Shown here: in pieces, positions 17,496 to 25,858 of the stretch
How the letters are laid out: every line of letters begins with the position of its first letter
Numbering within the stretch: position 1 is the stretch's first letter
Source of the DNA: Myxococcus xanthus
GTDB taxonomy: Bacteria > Myxococcota > Myxococcia > Myxococcales > Myxococcaceae
Direction of reading: 5' to 3'
Assembly: GCF_006402735.1 (NCBI RefSeq)
Contig: NZ_CP017174.1
Span: 5,870,001-5,934,000, forward strand
DNA: 64,000 nucleotides
Program-made: the position numbers and the translations under genes
The notes under the pieces: generated by a model
Told to the model about the DNA's origin: nothing
What the model saw: only the letters and a program-made list of their open reading frames with translations
The model's database searches: none

Positions 17496-17524
17496 GCGTC
17501 CTTTCCTCTCCCTCGATGACTGCT

Positions 17525-18547
17525 CTACAGCTTCCGCCACCGCGGAGGGCGCGGCGCGTGCTGCAGCACCGGCTCCTCCACCGCGATGATGTATTCCGCG
17601 CGGCGGTTGCCCGCCTCCGCTGTCTCGTCGGGCGTCGCGACGGCCGGGGCCTCTTCTCCCAGCCCTTCGTAGAACACGGGCACCCGCAGCCCCTTCTTCC
17701 GGAAATAGGCCGCCAGACTCTTCGCCCGCCGCACCGACAGGTCCAGGTTCTCCGCCGCGGCCCCCACGGTGTCCGTGTGGCCCATCACGTAGAGCCGCAG
17801 CGACGCGAAGCGACCGTACTTCGTCAGCGCGTCCACGATGAGGGCGTGGCTCTTGTCCAGCTTGCCCCGCTCCGCCGCCGGAATGTCCGCGCGGCCCGAG
17901 GCGAAGTTCACCTCCTCGTGCGGAATGTCCACCTGCCACGGATACAGGTCGACGCCCGTGTAGAACTCCGCCGTGTCGAACGCACGGAGGGAGATCTTCA
18001 TCACCCGCCCCTCCGCCGCCGGCCACGTCAGCTCCAGTGGCGTCCCCCCCGCCTCCCCCTTGAATGGCACCTCGCCCTCGAAGGCCTTCTTCCCGGTGTC
18101 CATCAACACCGTCAACTCCGCGCGCTTCGCGGGCCGGGACAGGACGAAGCGCAGCCGGCGCGCCGCCACGTCCACGTCCTCCTTGCGCACGTCCAGCGTC
18201 AGCGAGCCGTAGAGCTCCGTGTCGAAAGACAACGGCATCACGCCGGATTCCGCATCCGGGAAGCGCACCGTGAGCTCTCCCGCGTAGTGGAAGCGGCCTT
18301 CCGGCTGCTTCAGCTCGATGCGGCGCGTGAGGCCCGGACTCCCGCCTCCCTTCACCTCCACGTCCTGGCCGTCGCTGCGCTTCAGCTTCACCTCGAAGCC
18401 CGCGATGGGCTCCTCGATGTGGACCAGCAGCGCCGGGAGCTTCTCCCCCAGCACGGCGCGCCCCTCCAGGGAGACTCGAACGGCGTCCGCGAGCACCGGC
18501 ATCGGCGAAGAGAGGACAATGGTGAGGAGCAGCAGACGGGCGTTCAT
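17525..18547 (-). CDS. OmpA family protein with peptidoglycan-binding domain
   Basis: A 340-residue exported protein. Residues 1-21 are a signal peptide (LLLLTIVLSSPMPVLADA). Residues about 25-210 form a beta-rich domain without a family I can name. The C-terminal about 110 residues are an OmpA-like domain: VNFASGRADIPAAERGKLD, LRLYVMGHTDTVGAAAENL and LSVRRAKSLAAYFRKKGL, including the Asp and Arg that bind diaminopimelate in this family. It probably links the envelope to peptidoglycan. The ATG at 18547 starts the signal peptide; upstream in-frame sequence to 18790 is not protein-like. Confidence 0.85.
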   Translation of the reverse strand: MNARLLLLTIVLSSPMPVLADAVRVSLEGRAVLGEKLPALLVHIEEPIAGFEVKLKRSDGQDVEVKGGGSPGLTRRIELKQPEGRFHYAGELTVRFPDAESGVMPLSFDTELYGSLTLDVRKEDVDVAARRLRFVLSRPAKRAELTVLMDTGKKAFEGEVPFKGEAGGTPLELTWPAAEGRVMKISLRAFDTAEFYTGVDLYPWQVDIPHEEVNFASGRADIPAAERGKLDKSHALIVDALTKYGRFASLRLYVMGHTDTVGAAAENLDLSVRRAKSLAAYFRKKGLRVPVFYEGLGEEAPAVATPDETAEAGNRRAEYIIAVEEPVLQHAPRPPRWRKL

Positions 18548-18803
18548 GGCGCGGTGTAGGCCTCTGGCGTCACGGACCGCGACCAACCGCGGCACGTGTG
18601 GATGGACTGCTCCGCGAGGGTAGGACGAGGTGGCGTGCAGGGAAACGCTCCCCGTGGGGGACGTTGGAGGTGCAACGGTATTCAATCGCCCCCTGTCCCA
18701 GGGGAGCCCGGCCAGGGGAACGAGGCCCTGCTGGTCGCAGGCCGTCCCACACCTGAACGGGTAGGCCTCGTACCGGGGCGAATCCGTCACCCGTCGCCGG
18801 GGC
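18548..18803. other. Intergenic spacer between lpxI and the OmpA-like gene
   Basis: A 256-bp gene-free stretch between two minus-strand genes. It contains a short GC-rich inverted repeat (CCCCT/AGGGG around 18693-18711) that could end the lpxI transcript, but no T-tract follows. No convincing -35/-10 pair for the OmpA-like gene was found. Confidence 0.4.
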
Positions 18804-19610
18804 TCAGGGCACGCCGACGATGGTGATGCCCTTGGACTCGGCGCCCGCGAAGAGGGCCGGGGCGTCCAGCAGCACCGTGCGCCCCACCTCGAGCGCCAGC
18901 ACGCGCGCGCCCACCTCCTGCATGACTTCCAGCGTGCGAGGGCCCACGGCCGGCAGGTCGAAGCGGAGGTCCTGCTGCGGCTTGCAGCGCTTCACCACCA
19001 CGGCGCCTGAATTGCCACCCAGACTGCCGCCCCGGCGAATGGCCTCGTCCGTGCCCTCCACCGCTTCCAGCGCCAAGACGTGGCCGTTGTGCACGACCAC
19101 CGTCTGCCCCACGTCCGCCTGGCCCAGCAGCACGGCGACCTCGCGGCCCAGGGCCACGTCCTTCTCCTGCGCCGGGTGCAGCCGGGGCCCTGCGAGGTGG
19201 CCCTCCGGGCACAGCACCTCACCCAGGAAATCCGTGGGGGCGATGATGGTGACGCCGCGCGACTCGAAGTCCGAGGCCACCGCGCGCAGCAGCGCATCAT
19301 CCCGGAAGCTTCGCAGCCGGGAGATGATGCGCACCGCGCCCAGGTCCGGCCGGGCTTCCGCCAGCGCCCGCACACGGCCGATGCCGCCCGCCATGGCCGC
19401 CTGCTTCACGCCCGCTTCCCGCAAGGCCTTCTGGATGCGGTCCACCTGACCGACGCGCACCCACGTCAGCCGGTCCACCTCCGCGGCCAACGCCGGGTCC
19501 GTCTCTCCACGATGGGCCACGGCCACGACTTCCAGGCCCTTCTTCCTCGCGGCGCGCGCGAAGAGAAAGGGCAACCGGCCGTTGCCCGCGATGAGGCCAA
19601 TCCGCTCCAC
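18804..19610 (-). CDS. lpxI: UDP-2,3-diacylglucosamine diphosphatase LpxI
   Basis: Hydrolyses UDP-2,3-diacylglucosamine to lipid X and UMP, the step before LpxB. LpxI (DUF1009) replaces the unrelated LpxH in alphaproteobacteria and some other lineages. Visible are IGLIAGNGRLPFLFARAARK, the MAGGIGRVR strand, IIAPTDFLGEVLCPEG, HNGHVLALEAVEGTDEAIRR and VVVKRCKPQQDLRFDLPAVG. The GTG at 19610 has GGAGGA 8 bp upstream and gives 268 residues; the in-frame GTG at 19634 is an alternative. It follows lpxA by 28 bp and ends the lpxD-fabZ-lpxA-lpxI run. Confidence 0.92.
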   Translation of the reverse strand: MERIGLIAGNGRLPFLFARAARKKGLEVVAVAHRGETDPALAAEVDRLTWVRVGQVDRIQKALREAGVKQAAMAGGIGRVRALAEARPDLGAVRIISRLRSFRDDALLRAVASDFESRGVTIIAPTDFLGEVLCPEGHLAGPRLHPAQEKDVALGREVAVLLGQADVGQTVVVHNGHVLALEAVEGTDEAIRRGGSLGGNSGAVVVKRCKPQQDLRFDLPAVGPRTLEVMQEVGARVLALEVGRTVLLDAPALFAGAESKGITIVGVP

Positions 19611-19638
19611 CGCCGATTCTCCTCCGTCACTCACGGCG

Positions 19639-20415
19639 TCAGCGCGTGAGGCCGCGCTTGCTCTGCTGGATGAACTGGATGAGGTGGTCCACCTCGGAGT
19701 GGCCCGCCAGCTCCGCGCGCAACCGCACCATGGCCTCCTGGAGCGTCAGCTTCGAGCGGAACAGGATGCGGTGCGCTTCCTTCACCCGCTCAATCTGCTC
19801 CTTGGAGAAGCCACTGCGCTCCAGGCCCACCGTGTTGAGGCCCACCAGCTCCGCCCGGTCTCCCTGAGCGGTGGCATACGGCGGGATGTCCATGGTCACC
19901 ATGGCGCCGCCGGAGATGAAGGCGTGCTTGCCCAGGCGGGTGAACTGATGCACCGCCGCAAGGCCGCTGATGATGACGTGGTCCTCCATCGTCACGTGGC
20001 CCGCCAGCGCGGAGCCATTGCCGATGCGGCAGCCATTGCCCACCACGCAGTCATGCGCGACGTGACAGTTGGCCATGAAGAGGTTGCCACTGCCAACGCG
20101 GGTCGCGCCGCCACCACCGGCGGTACCCTTGTGCAGCGACACGAACTCGCGAATCTGGTTGTCGTCGCCGAGCACCAGCTCCGTGTCCTCGCCCGCATAC
20201 TTGAGGTCCTGCGGGTCGGCGCCAACGGAGGCGAACTGGAAGATGCGATTGCGCTCGCCCAGCGTCGTGCGGCCTTCGATGACGACGTGGGGCCCCACGC
20301 GGGAGCCCGCACCGATCGTCACTTGGGGACCGATGATGGAATAGGGGCCGACCTCGACGGTTTCGTGAAGGCGGGCGTCGGGATGAACCACCGCGGTGGG
20401 ATGAACCTGAGCCAT
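19639..20415 (-). CDS. lpxA: UDP-N-acetylglucosamine O-acyltransferase LpxA
   Basis: First enzyme of lipid A synthesis, transferring a 3-hydroxyacyl chain from ACP to UDP-GlcNAc. The 258-residue protein is a left-handed beta-helix of hexapeptide repeats starting with VHPTAVVHPDARLHETVEVG. The catalytic His is in NCHVAHDCVVGNGCRIGNG, and the family signature QFTRLGKHAFISGGAMVTMD follows. The C-terminal helical domain is complete (LRAELAGHSEVDHLIQFI). It lies 29 bp after fabZ in the usual lpxD-fabZ-lpxA order. Confidence 0.96.
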   Translation of the reverse strand: MAQVHPTAVVHPDARLHETVEVGPYSIIGPQVTIGAGSRVGPHVVIEGRTTLGERNRIFQFASVGADPQDLKYAGEDTELVLGDDNQIREFVSLHKGTAGGGGATRVGSGNLFMANCHVAHDCVVGNGCRIGNGSALAGHVTMEDHVIISGLAAVHQFTRLGKHAFISGGAMVTMDIPPYATAQGDRAELVGLNTVGLERSGFSKEQIERVKEAHRILFRSKLTLQEAMVRLRAELAGHSEVDHLIQFIQQSKRGLTR

Positions 20416-20444
20416 GAAGTTTCCTCGTGCTCGCGGGGCGCGAA

Positions 20445-20906
20445 TCAGGATGCCGCGCTCTCAGCCGCGTTGGCGTCCTTGTCCACGACGGTTGCCAGGA
20501 ACTCGCCTTCGGCGACACGCGCGCCGTCGACTGTTGCCAGGCCCTTCGTCTTCCAGACAGCGCCCTTGTGACGCACCACCTCGATCTCCAACTGGAGGCG
20601 ATCCCCCGGTAACACCGGCTTGCGGAAGCGCGCGCCGTCCACGCCCATCAGGTACGTGAGCTTGCGCGACGGGTCCATGTTCTCGCTCTTGTAGGCGAGG
20701 ATGGCCGTCGCCTGCGCCAGCGCCTCCAGGATGAGCACACCCGGCATCACCGGGTGACCGGGGAAGTGCCCATTAAAGAAGGGCTCGTTGATGGTGACGT
20801 TCTTGTAGGCCGTCAGCTTCTGGCCCGGGACGATCTCCACTACCCGGTCCACCAGCAGGAACGGGTACCGATGCGGCAGCAGATTGAGAATCTCTCCGAT
20901 GTCCAT
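20445..20906 (-). CDS. fabZ: 3-hydroxyacyl-ACP dehydratase FabZ
   Basis: Dehydrates 3-hydroxyacyl-ACP in fatty acid synthesis and so competes with LpxA and LpxD for the same substrate pool. The 153-residue hot-dog-fold protein has LLPHRYPFLLVDRVVEI, the catalytic His segment INEPFFNGHFPGHPVMPGVL and the catalytic Glu in LILEALAQATAIL. The ATG shares one base with the lpxD stop (TGATG), so the genes are coupled. Confidence 0.96.
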   Translation of the reverse strand: MDIGEILNLLPHRYPFLLVDRVVEIVPGQKLTAYKNVTINEPFFNGHFPGHPVMPGVLILEALAQATAILAYKSENMDPSRKLTYLMGVDGARFRKPVLPGDRLQLEIEVVRHKGAVWKTKGLATVDGARVAEGEFLATVVDKDANAAESAAS

Positions 20907-21955
20907 CACGGCCCCTTTTCCTTCTCCAGCGTCTCCACCCGGCGCCGCAGGGCGCGCACTTCCTTGAGCAGGTCCGCCATCTGGCCGGCCGCGGCGCTGG
21001 CCCGCAGCCACTCCCGGTGGGGAACGGCGGGGCTACCGCTCACCACCTGGCCGTCCGGCACGTCGTGCGCGACGCCAGACTGCGCGCCCACCTTGGCCAG
21101 GTCACCCACGCGGATGTGCCCCACCACGCCCACCTGCCCCGCGAGCACCACGCCCGTCCCAATCTCCGCCGAGCCGGACACACCGGCCTGAGCACAGATG
21201 AGGGACAGCGGGCCCACTCGCACGTTGTGGGCAATCTGCACCAGGTTGTCGAGCTTCGCGCCGCGCCCCACCACTGTCTCGCCCACCGTCGCGCGGTCGA
21301 TGCAGGTGCACGCCCCTACCTCTACGTCGTCCTCGATGCGGACGATGCCGACCTGGGGAATCTTGAAGTGCTCCGGCCCCGCCTCGCCTTCCGGGTTGAA
21401 GGCGAAGCCGAAGCCGTCCGCGCCCACCACGCTGGAGGCGTGGAGGATGACGCGCGCGCCCACGATGCAGCGCTCCCGCACCGTGACGTTGGGGTACAGG
21501 ACGCAGTCCTCCCCCACCTCGGCCTGTTCACCCACGTAGGCGCCCGGATACAGCACCGTGCGCGCGCCCACCCGTCCGCCCCGGTCCACCGACGCGCCGG
21601 GCAGCAGCACGGCCTCCGGATGGACGGTGGCCTCGGGATGGACCCAGGCGCCGGGCCTCACGCCCGCGGCGGGACGCTCTGGCGTGTGGAACAGGCGCAG
21701 CAGCTTCGCGTACGCCAGATGTGGGTTGGCCACCCGGACCATCGCCACGCCTTCGCGGGGGGGCACGTCGGCGCCCACCAGCACCGCCGAGGCACGGGTG
21801 GCCTCGAACTGGCGCCGGTAGCGCGGGTTTCCGTAGAAAGACACGTCTCCCGGGCCGGCTTCTTCAAGCCCGTTGAGTCCGTGAATGAGCTGTGAGGGAT
21901 CACCGAGAAGCTCTCCACCCACGTGGGCGGCGAGCTCCCCGAGCTGGCGGGGCAT
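20906..21955 (-). CDS. lpxD: UDP-3-O-acylglucosamine N-acyltransferase LpxD
   Basis: Adds the N-linked 3-hydroxyacyl chain to UDP-3-O-acylglucosamine. The 349-residue protein has the N-terminal uridine-binding domain (LGELAAHVGGELLGDPSQLI, GPGDVSFYGNPRYRRQFEAT), a long hexapeptide-repeat beta-helix and a C-terminal coiled coil (LLKEVRALRRRVETLEKE). The catalytic His is expected in LDNLVQIAHNVRVG. The ATG at 21955 begins the family-like sequence; the upstream frame extension runs through the skp gene and was rejected. It is 31 bp downstream of skp. Confidence 0.95.
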   Translation of the reverse strand: MPRQLGELAAHVGGELLGDPSQLIHGLNGLEEAGPGDVSFYGNPRYRRQFEATRASAVLVGADVPPREGVAMVRVANPHLAYAKLLRLFHTPERPAAGVRPGAWVHPEATVHPEAVLLPGASVDRGGRVGARTVLYPGAYVGEQAEVGEDCVLYPNVTVRERCIVGARVILHASSVVGADGFGFAFNPEGEAGPEHFKIPQVGIVRIEDDVEVGACTCIDRATVGETVVGRGAKLDNLVQIAHNVRVGPLSLICAQAGVSGSAEIGTGVVLAGQVGVVGHIRVGDLAKVGAQSGVAHDVPDGQVVSGSPAVPHREWLRASAAAGQMADLLKEVRALRRRVETLEKEKGP

Positions 21956-21986
21956 GGGAGCGGTCTGCACGAGTTGGGAGTGACGG

Positions 21987-22541
21987 CTACTTCTTCGTCG
22001 GGGCGTCCTTCGCCGCCGTCTTCTTCGAGCTGTTGTACGCCCGGATGACTTCGTTCGAGATGTCGTGCAGCGACCGGGCGTAGACGATGCCGGAGTCGCG
22101 GCGCTCGAGGACGAAGCCCAGGTCATCGCGCTCGGCGATGGTGTTGATGATGGAGTCGATCTTGTCGATGATCGGCTTCATCTCCTGCTGCTCCTTGTTG
22201 GCGGCCTCGGCGCGGCTCTTCTCCCACTTCTGGGCGAGCAGCATCACCTTGCGCTGGAGCTCGGCCTCCTTCTGGGCCTTGATCTCCGCGCTCATGGCGC
22301 TGGCCTGCTTGTCGAGCGTCTCCTTCTCGGCGCGGAGCGCGTTCTGCTCCTTGTCGATTTCCTTCTGGCGGTCGTCGAGCCACTTCTGGAGACGGGACTT
22401 GGCGGCCTTTCCGTCATCCACCTCCAGCATGACTTTCTGGAGGTCCACGTAGGCGACCTTCAGCTCGGCGGCCGAGGCGGCCACCGGGAGGGCGAGCGAC
22501 AGAGCGGCGGCCGTGGCCGCGATGGTGGTGCGAAGCGACAT
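21987..22541 (-). CDS. skp: Skp/OmpH family periplasmic chaperone
   Basis: Holds unfolded outer-membrane proteins in the periplasm and hands them to BamA. The 184-residue protein has a signal peptide (SLALPVAASAAELK), the family start LKVAYVDLQKVMLEVDDG, and a long charged coiled-coil (residues about 45-125) that forms the chaperone arms. The ATG at 22541 has GAGGAG 9 bp upstream, which decides the start over a TTG at 22550. It lies directly downstream of bamA, the normal arrangement. Confidence 0.93.
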   Translation of the reverse strand: MSLRTTIAATAAALSLALPVAASAAELKVAYVDLQKVMLEVDDGKAAKSRLQKWLDDRQKEIDKEQNALRAEKETLDKQASAMSAEIKAQKEAELQRKVMLLAQKWEKSRAEAANKEQQEMKPIIDKIDSIINTIAERDDLGFVLERRDSGIVYARSLHDISNEVIRAYNSSKKTAAKDAPTKK

Positions 22542-22605
22542 GTTCAGCAACTCCTCAGGAAGGGTACAAGCTCCGACGTACGCCTATCGGGCATCTTCAA
22601 TTCCC

Positions 22606-22623
22606 TCCGCCCGTGGGGGCGGA
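22606..22623 (-). terminator. Hairpin between bamA and skp (possible attenuator or terminator)
   Basis: A perfect 7-bp GC-rich stem TCCGCCC/GGGCGGA with a 4-nt loop lies 26 bp after the bamA stop in the 107-bp gap before skp. It is followed by AATTG rather than a T-run, so full termination is doubtful; partial read-through control is possible. Confidence 0.3.
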
Positions 22624-22648
22624 CGCCGGACGACGGGCCAAGGGCTTA

Positions 22649-25135
22649 TCAGAAGAAGTTGCCGATAGTGAACTCGAACAGGATGTTGTCGTCCTCCGGC
22701 CGCCTGGTGAGCGGGATGCCCCACTCGAAGCGCAGGGGGCCAATGGGCGAGAACCAGCGGAATCCAAAGCCGGCAGCATGGAAGAGACCGAGCGGCAGCC
22801 GGTCCTGACGGTCCTCGAAGAAGCGCTCATTCGCCGCGAAGGCGTTACCCGCGTCGTAGAAGACGACGCCGCGCAGGCCGGCCTTCTCGAAGATGGGGAA
22901 CTCCAGCTCGAAGTTGAAGATGAGCTGCTTGTTACCGCCCACCCGGAAATCGGTGATGGTCGCGTCCGGACTGCCGGAGCGGGGAACCTTCACGGACGGG
23001 CTGATGCTGCGCAGGAAGTACCCGCGGACGCTGTTGATGCCGCCCACGTAGTAGAGCTCGGAGATGGGCAGCGGCTTGTTCTGGTCCAGCTGCTGGATGT
23101 AGCCAATGGTGGCGTTCGTCTTGAAGACGAAGCCCAGTGGCATGGGGAAGTACAACCGAGAGTAGGCCGTGTACCGGTTGTAGAGGAACGTGCCGCCCAG
23201 GAAGTCCGGGGCGAGCTCCACCGAGCCGTAGTGGATGAAGCCGCGCGACGGGAACAGGCGGTTGTCGCGCCGGTCGAACGACAGCGACAGGCGGGCCGCG
23301 CTGGTCGTTCCGGACAGGAACTGGTTGGCCAGCAGCACCGCGCCCAGGTTCTGCCCGGCCTCCACGTTGACCCACTCACGCGAGTAACCAATGGTGCCCA
23401 GCAGGTCGTCGATGAACTGGTAGCCGATGGACACCGTGCCACCGGTCGAATTGCGGATGAAGCCTTCGTAGTCCGCCTGGATGCGGAAGAACTCCGCCGA
23501 CAGCAGGTAGCGCGTGTCCAGGAAGTACGGGTCGTAGAAGGACAGCTGCACCAGGGAGCGCAGACCGGAAATCTGAGCGGACGCGGAGATGCTCTGGCCC
23601 CAGCCCAGGAAGTTGTTCTGGGCGATCTGCGCCGTGAAGATGAAGTTCTCCACGTTGGAGAAGCCCAGACCGACCTGGAACGTACCGGTGGCCTTCTCCT
23701 TCACCTCCACCTGGAGGACGATGGTGTCGTCCGCCGAGCCGGGGCGCTGGGTGATTTCCACCGTCTCGAAGAAGCCCAGCGCGGTGACGCGCTCGCGGCT
23801 GCGGCGCACGCCGGTGCCGCTGTAGAGCTCGCCTTCGTAGACGCGCAGCTCGCGGCGGATGACCTTGTCACGCGTCTTGCTGTTGCCCACCACGTCGATG
23901 CGCTCGATGGTGACCTGGGGCCCCTTCTGCACGTCGAAGGTCAGGTCCACCGTGCGGTTGTCCGCGTTGACGCTGGTGATGGGGTTGATGTTCGCGTAGG
24001 CGTAGCCGCGGTCGTAGTAGACGTCCGAGACGGAGAGGATGTCCTGCGACAACTGCGAGCGGTTGAAGCGCCCGCCGGTGGCGGACTTCATCATCGACGC
24101 CATCTGCTCCTTGGTGACGTCGTCGAGCAGGTCACCGGAGAAGTCGATCTTCCCGATGTCGTACGGCTCGCCCTCCGTCACGCGGAGGGTGATGAAGATG
24201 AAGCGCTTGTCCGCGGAGAGCTGGACGGTGGGCTTGTCCACCCGGACGTTGATGAAGCCCTTGTCGTAGTAGGCGATCTGGATGACGGCCAGGTCGCGCT
24301 GGAAGGCCTCCTCGCGGTAGGTGCCCTCACCGGTGAAGAAGGAGAGGAACCCGCCCTCGCGGGTGATCATCGTCTCCTTCAGCTCCGCGGCGGGCAGCTT
24401 CTCCGCCCCGAGGATGGTGATCTGCTTCACCATCACCTTGGCGCGCTCGTTGATGTTGAACACCACATCCACGTTGGCGCCGCCCTCGACGGGCTTGAGC
24501 TGGTGACTGACCTCGGCGAGGAAGTAGCCCTTCTCCACGTACTTCGCCTGGATCTTCTGCACGCTGGAGCGCACCAACTCCATGTCCAGGATGGTGGAGG
24601 GCTTGACGTCAATCTCCTCCTTCAGGTCGTCCTTGTTCAGCTCCTCGTTGCCTACGAGTTGGACGAGCCGGACGGTGGGGCGCTCCTCCACGCGCACCAC
24701 ATAGGCGACGCCGCGGGCCAGCCGCTGGACGAGCAGCTCCACGTCTTGGAAGTAGCCCAGCGCCCACACCGCCCGGAGGTCCTGGGCGGTGCGCGTGGGG
24801 CTCAGTTCGTCCCCCACACGGGTGCGGAGGGCGCGGCGGATGGCTTCGGCCTCGACGCGCCGGTTGCCTTCGACGCGGACCTCCACCACCCGGCGGGCGT
24901 CCTCCGGAGACACCGGGGCATCGTCGGGGAGCGCGGGCTCGGAGGCCGCGTCGGCAGGAGCAGCGGGAGCGGACACCTCGGGCACGGCTGAAGACGCGGC
25001 GGCGCCCTCATCCTCTTGCGCCAGCACGGAGCCGGGCACGAGGGACCACATGGCGACCGCCAGCAGCGGGAGCAGTGACTTGCGCGACAGAACGGGGTGC
25101 CTCAAGGGGAGACCGGCCAGGAAAAGGCGGGGCAA
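22649..25135 (-). CDS. bamA: Outer-membrane protein assembly factor BamA
   Basis: Inserts beta-barrel proteins into the outer membrane. The product of about 820 residues has a signal peptide (LLPLLAVAMWSLVPGSVLAQ), a Pro/Ala-rich linker to about residue 80, five POTRA domains (for example VVEVRVEGNRRVEAEAIRRA and IERIDVVGNSKTRDKVIRRE), and a C-terminal Omp85 barrel with the lid motif SVRGYFLRS and the terminal Phe (FTIGNFF). The start is unclear: TTG at 25135 or TTG at 25105 (which gives a compact signal peptide), both without a strong ribosome-binding site. Neighbours lolD and skp fit the role. Confidence 0.95.
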   Translation of the reverse strand: MPRLFLAGLPLRHPVLSRKSLLPLLAVAMWSLVPGSVLAQEDEGAAASSAVPEVSAPAAPADAASEPALPDDAPVSPEDARRVVEVRVEGNRRVEAEAIRRALRTRVGDELSPTRTAQDLRAVWALGYFQDVELLVQRLARGVAYVVRVEERPTVRLVQLVGNEELNKDDLKEEIDVKPSTILDMELVRSSVQKIQAKYVEKGYFLAEVSHQLKPVEGGANVDVVFNINERAKVMVKQITILGAEKLPAAELKETMITREGGFLSFFTGEGTYREEAFQRDLAVIQIAYYDKGFINVRVDKPTVQLSADKRFIFITLRVTEGEPYDIGKIDFSGDLLDDVTKEQMASMMKSATGGRFNRSQLSQDILSVSDVYYDRGYAYANINPITSVNADNRTVDLTFDVQKGPQVTIERIDVVGNSKTRDKVIRRELRVYEGELYSGTGVRRSRERVTALGFFETVEITQRPGSADDTIVLQVEVKEKATGTFQVGLGFSNVENFIFTAQIAQNNFLGWGQSISASAQISGLRSLVQLSFYDPYFLDTRYLLSAEFFRIQADYEGFIRNSTGGTVSIGYQFIDDLLGTIGYSREWVNVEAGQNLGAVLLANQFLSGTTSAARLSLSFDRRDNRLFPSRGFIHYGSVELAPDFLGGTFLYNRYTAYSRLYFPMPLGFVFKTNATIGYIQQLDQNKPLPISELYYVGGINSVRGYFLRSISPSVKVPRSGSPDATITDFRVGGNKQLIFNFELEFPIFEKAGLRGVVFYDAGNAFAANERFFEDRQDRLPLGLFHAAGFGFRWFSPIGPLRFEWGIPLTRRPEDDNILFEFTIGNFF

Positions 25136-25181
25136 TCTACGGGAAGGCCCCCAAGGGCCTCAATGCAAAATTGCCGGGACA

Positions 25182-25856
25182 TCACGCCTCCGACACCTCG
25201 CCCCCGGCCAACCTGAGGCGGCGGGGCATGGAGCGGGCAAGCGTCTCGTTGTGGGTGACGACCACGGCGGTGATTCCCTGTTCGCGGTTCACTTCCCGCA
25301 GGAGCTGGTGGATGCCCTCGCCCGTCGCCGGGTCCAGGTTGCCGGTGGGCTCGTCCGCCAGCAACACCGCGGGCTTGAGCACCAGGGCGCGCGCCAGGGC
25401 CACGCGCTGGGCCTCACCACCCGACAGTTCCCCTGGACGGTGGTCCACGCGGTGTCCCAGTCCCACCCGCTCCAGCAGTTCACGGGCATAGGCGTAGGCG
25501 CCAGTGCGGTCCTGTCGCCGGATGAGGGCGGGCATGGCTACGTTCTCCAGGGCGGTGAACTCCGGCAAGAGGAAGTGGCTCTGGAAGACGAAGCCGATGG
25601 TCTGGTTCCGGAACTCGGCGATCTCCGCGTCGTTCATGGAGAACACCGAGCGGTCCTCGAACATCACCTCGCCGGCGGCCGGGGCATCCAGCGTGCCCAG
25701 GACGTGCAGGAAGGTGCTCTTCCCCGCCCCGGACGCGCCCACCAGCGAGACGAGCTCTCCCCGCTGGATGTCCAGCGACACGCCTCGAAGGATGTCGATG
25801 CGCTTGCCGTGCAGGAAGTAGCTCTTGAAGACGTTGCGGATGGACAAGAGCGCCAT
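25182..25856 (-). CDS. lolD: Lipoprotein-releasing system ATP-binding protein LolD
   Basis: ATPase that drives release of lipoproteins from the inner membrane. The 224-residue protein has Walker [19 protein letters not shown], the LolD-type Q-loop [18 protein letters not shown], signature [15 protein letters not shown], Walker [12 protein letters not shown] and H-loop VVVTHNE. The ATG at 25856 is 2 bp after the stop of the permease gene, so the two subunits are co-produced. The longer frame upstream overlaps the permease and is not real. Confidence 0.93.
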   Translation of the reverse strand: MALLSIRNVFKSYFLHGKRIDILRGVSLDIQRGELVSLVGASGAGKSTFLHVLGTLDAPAAGEVMFEDRSVFSMNDAEIAEFRNQTIGFVFQSHFLLPEFTALENVAMPALIRRQDRTGAYAYARELLERVGLGHRVDHRPGELSGGEAQRVALARALVLKPAVLLADEPTGNLDPATGEGIHQLLREVNREQGITAVVVTHNETLARSMPRRLRLAGGEVSEA

Positions 25857-25858
25857 GG

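Noticed and set aside
18548..18803. An N-terminal extension of the OmpA-like protein
   Set aside because: In-frame codons exist to 18790 but the signal peptide begins cleanly at 18547 and the extension is not protein-like.
22613..24991. A 792-codon open frame on the plus strand opposite bamA
   Set aside because: Composition is repetitive His/Arg/Glu/Val as expected from antisense reading of GC-rich codons; bamA on the other strand has full domain support.
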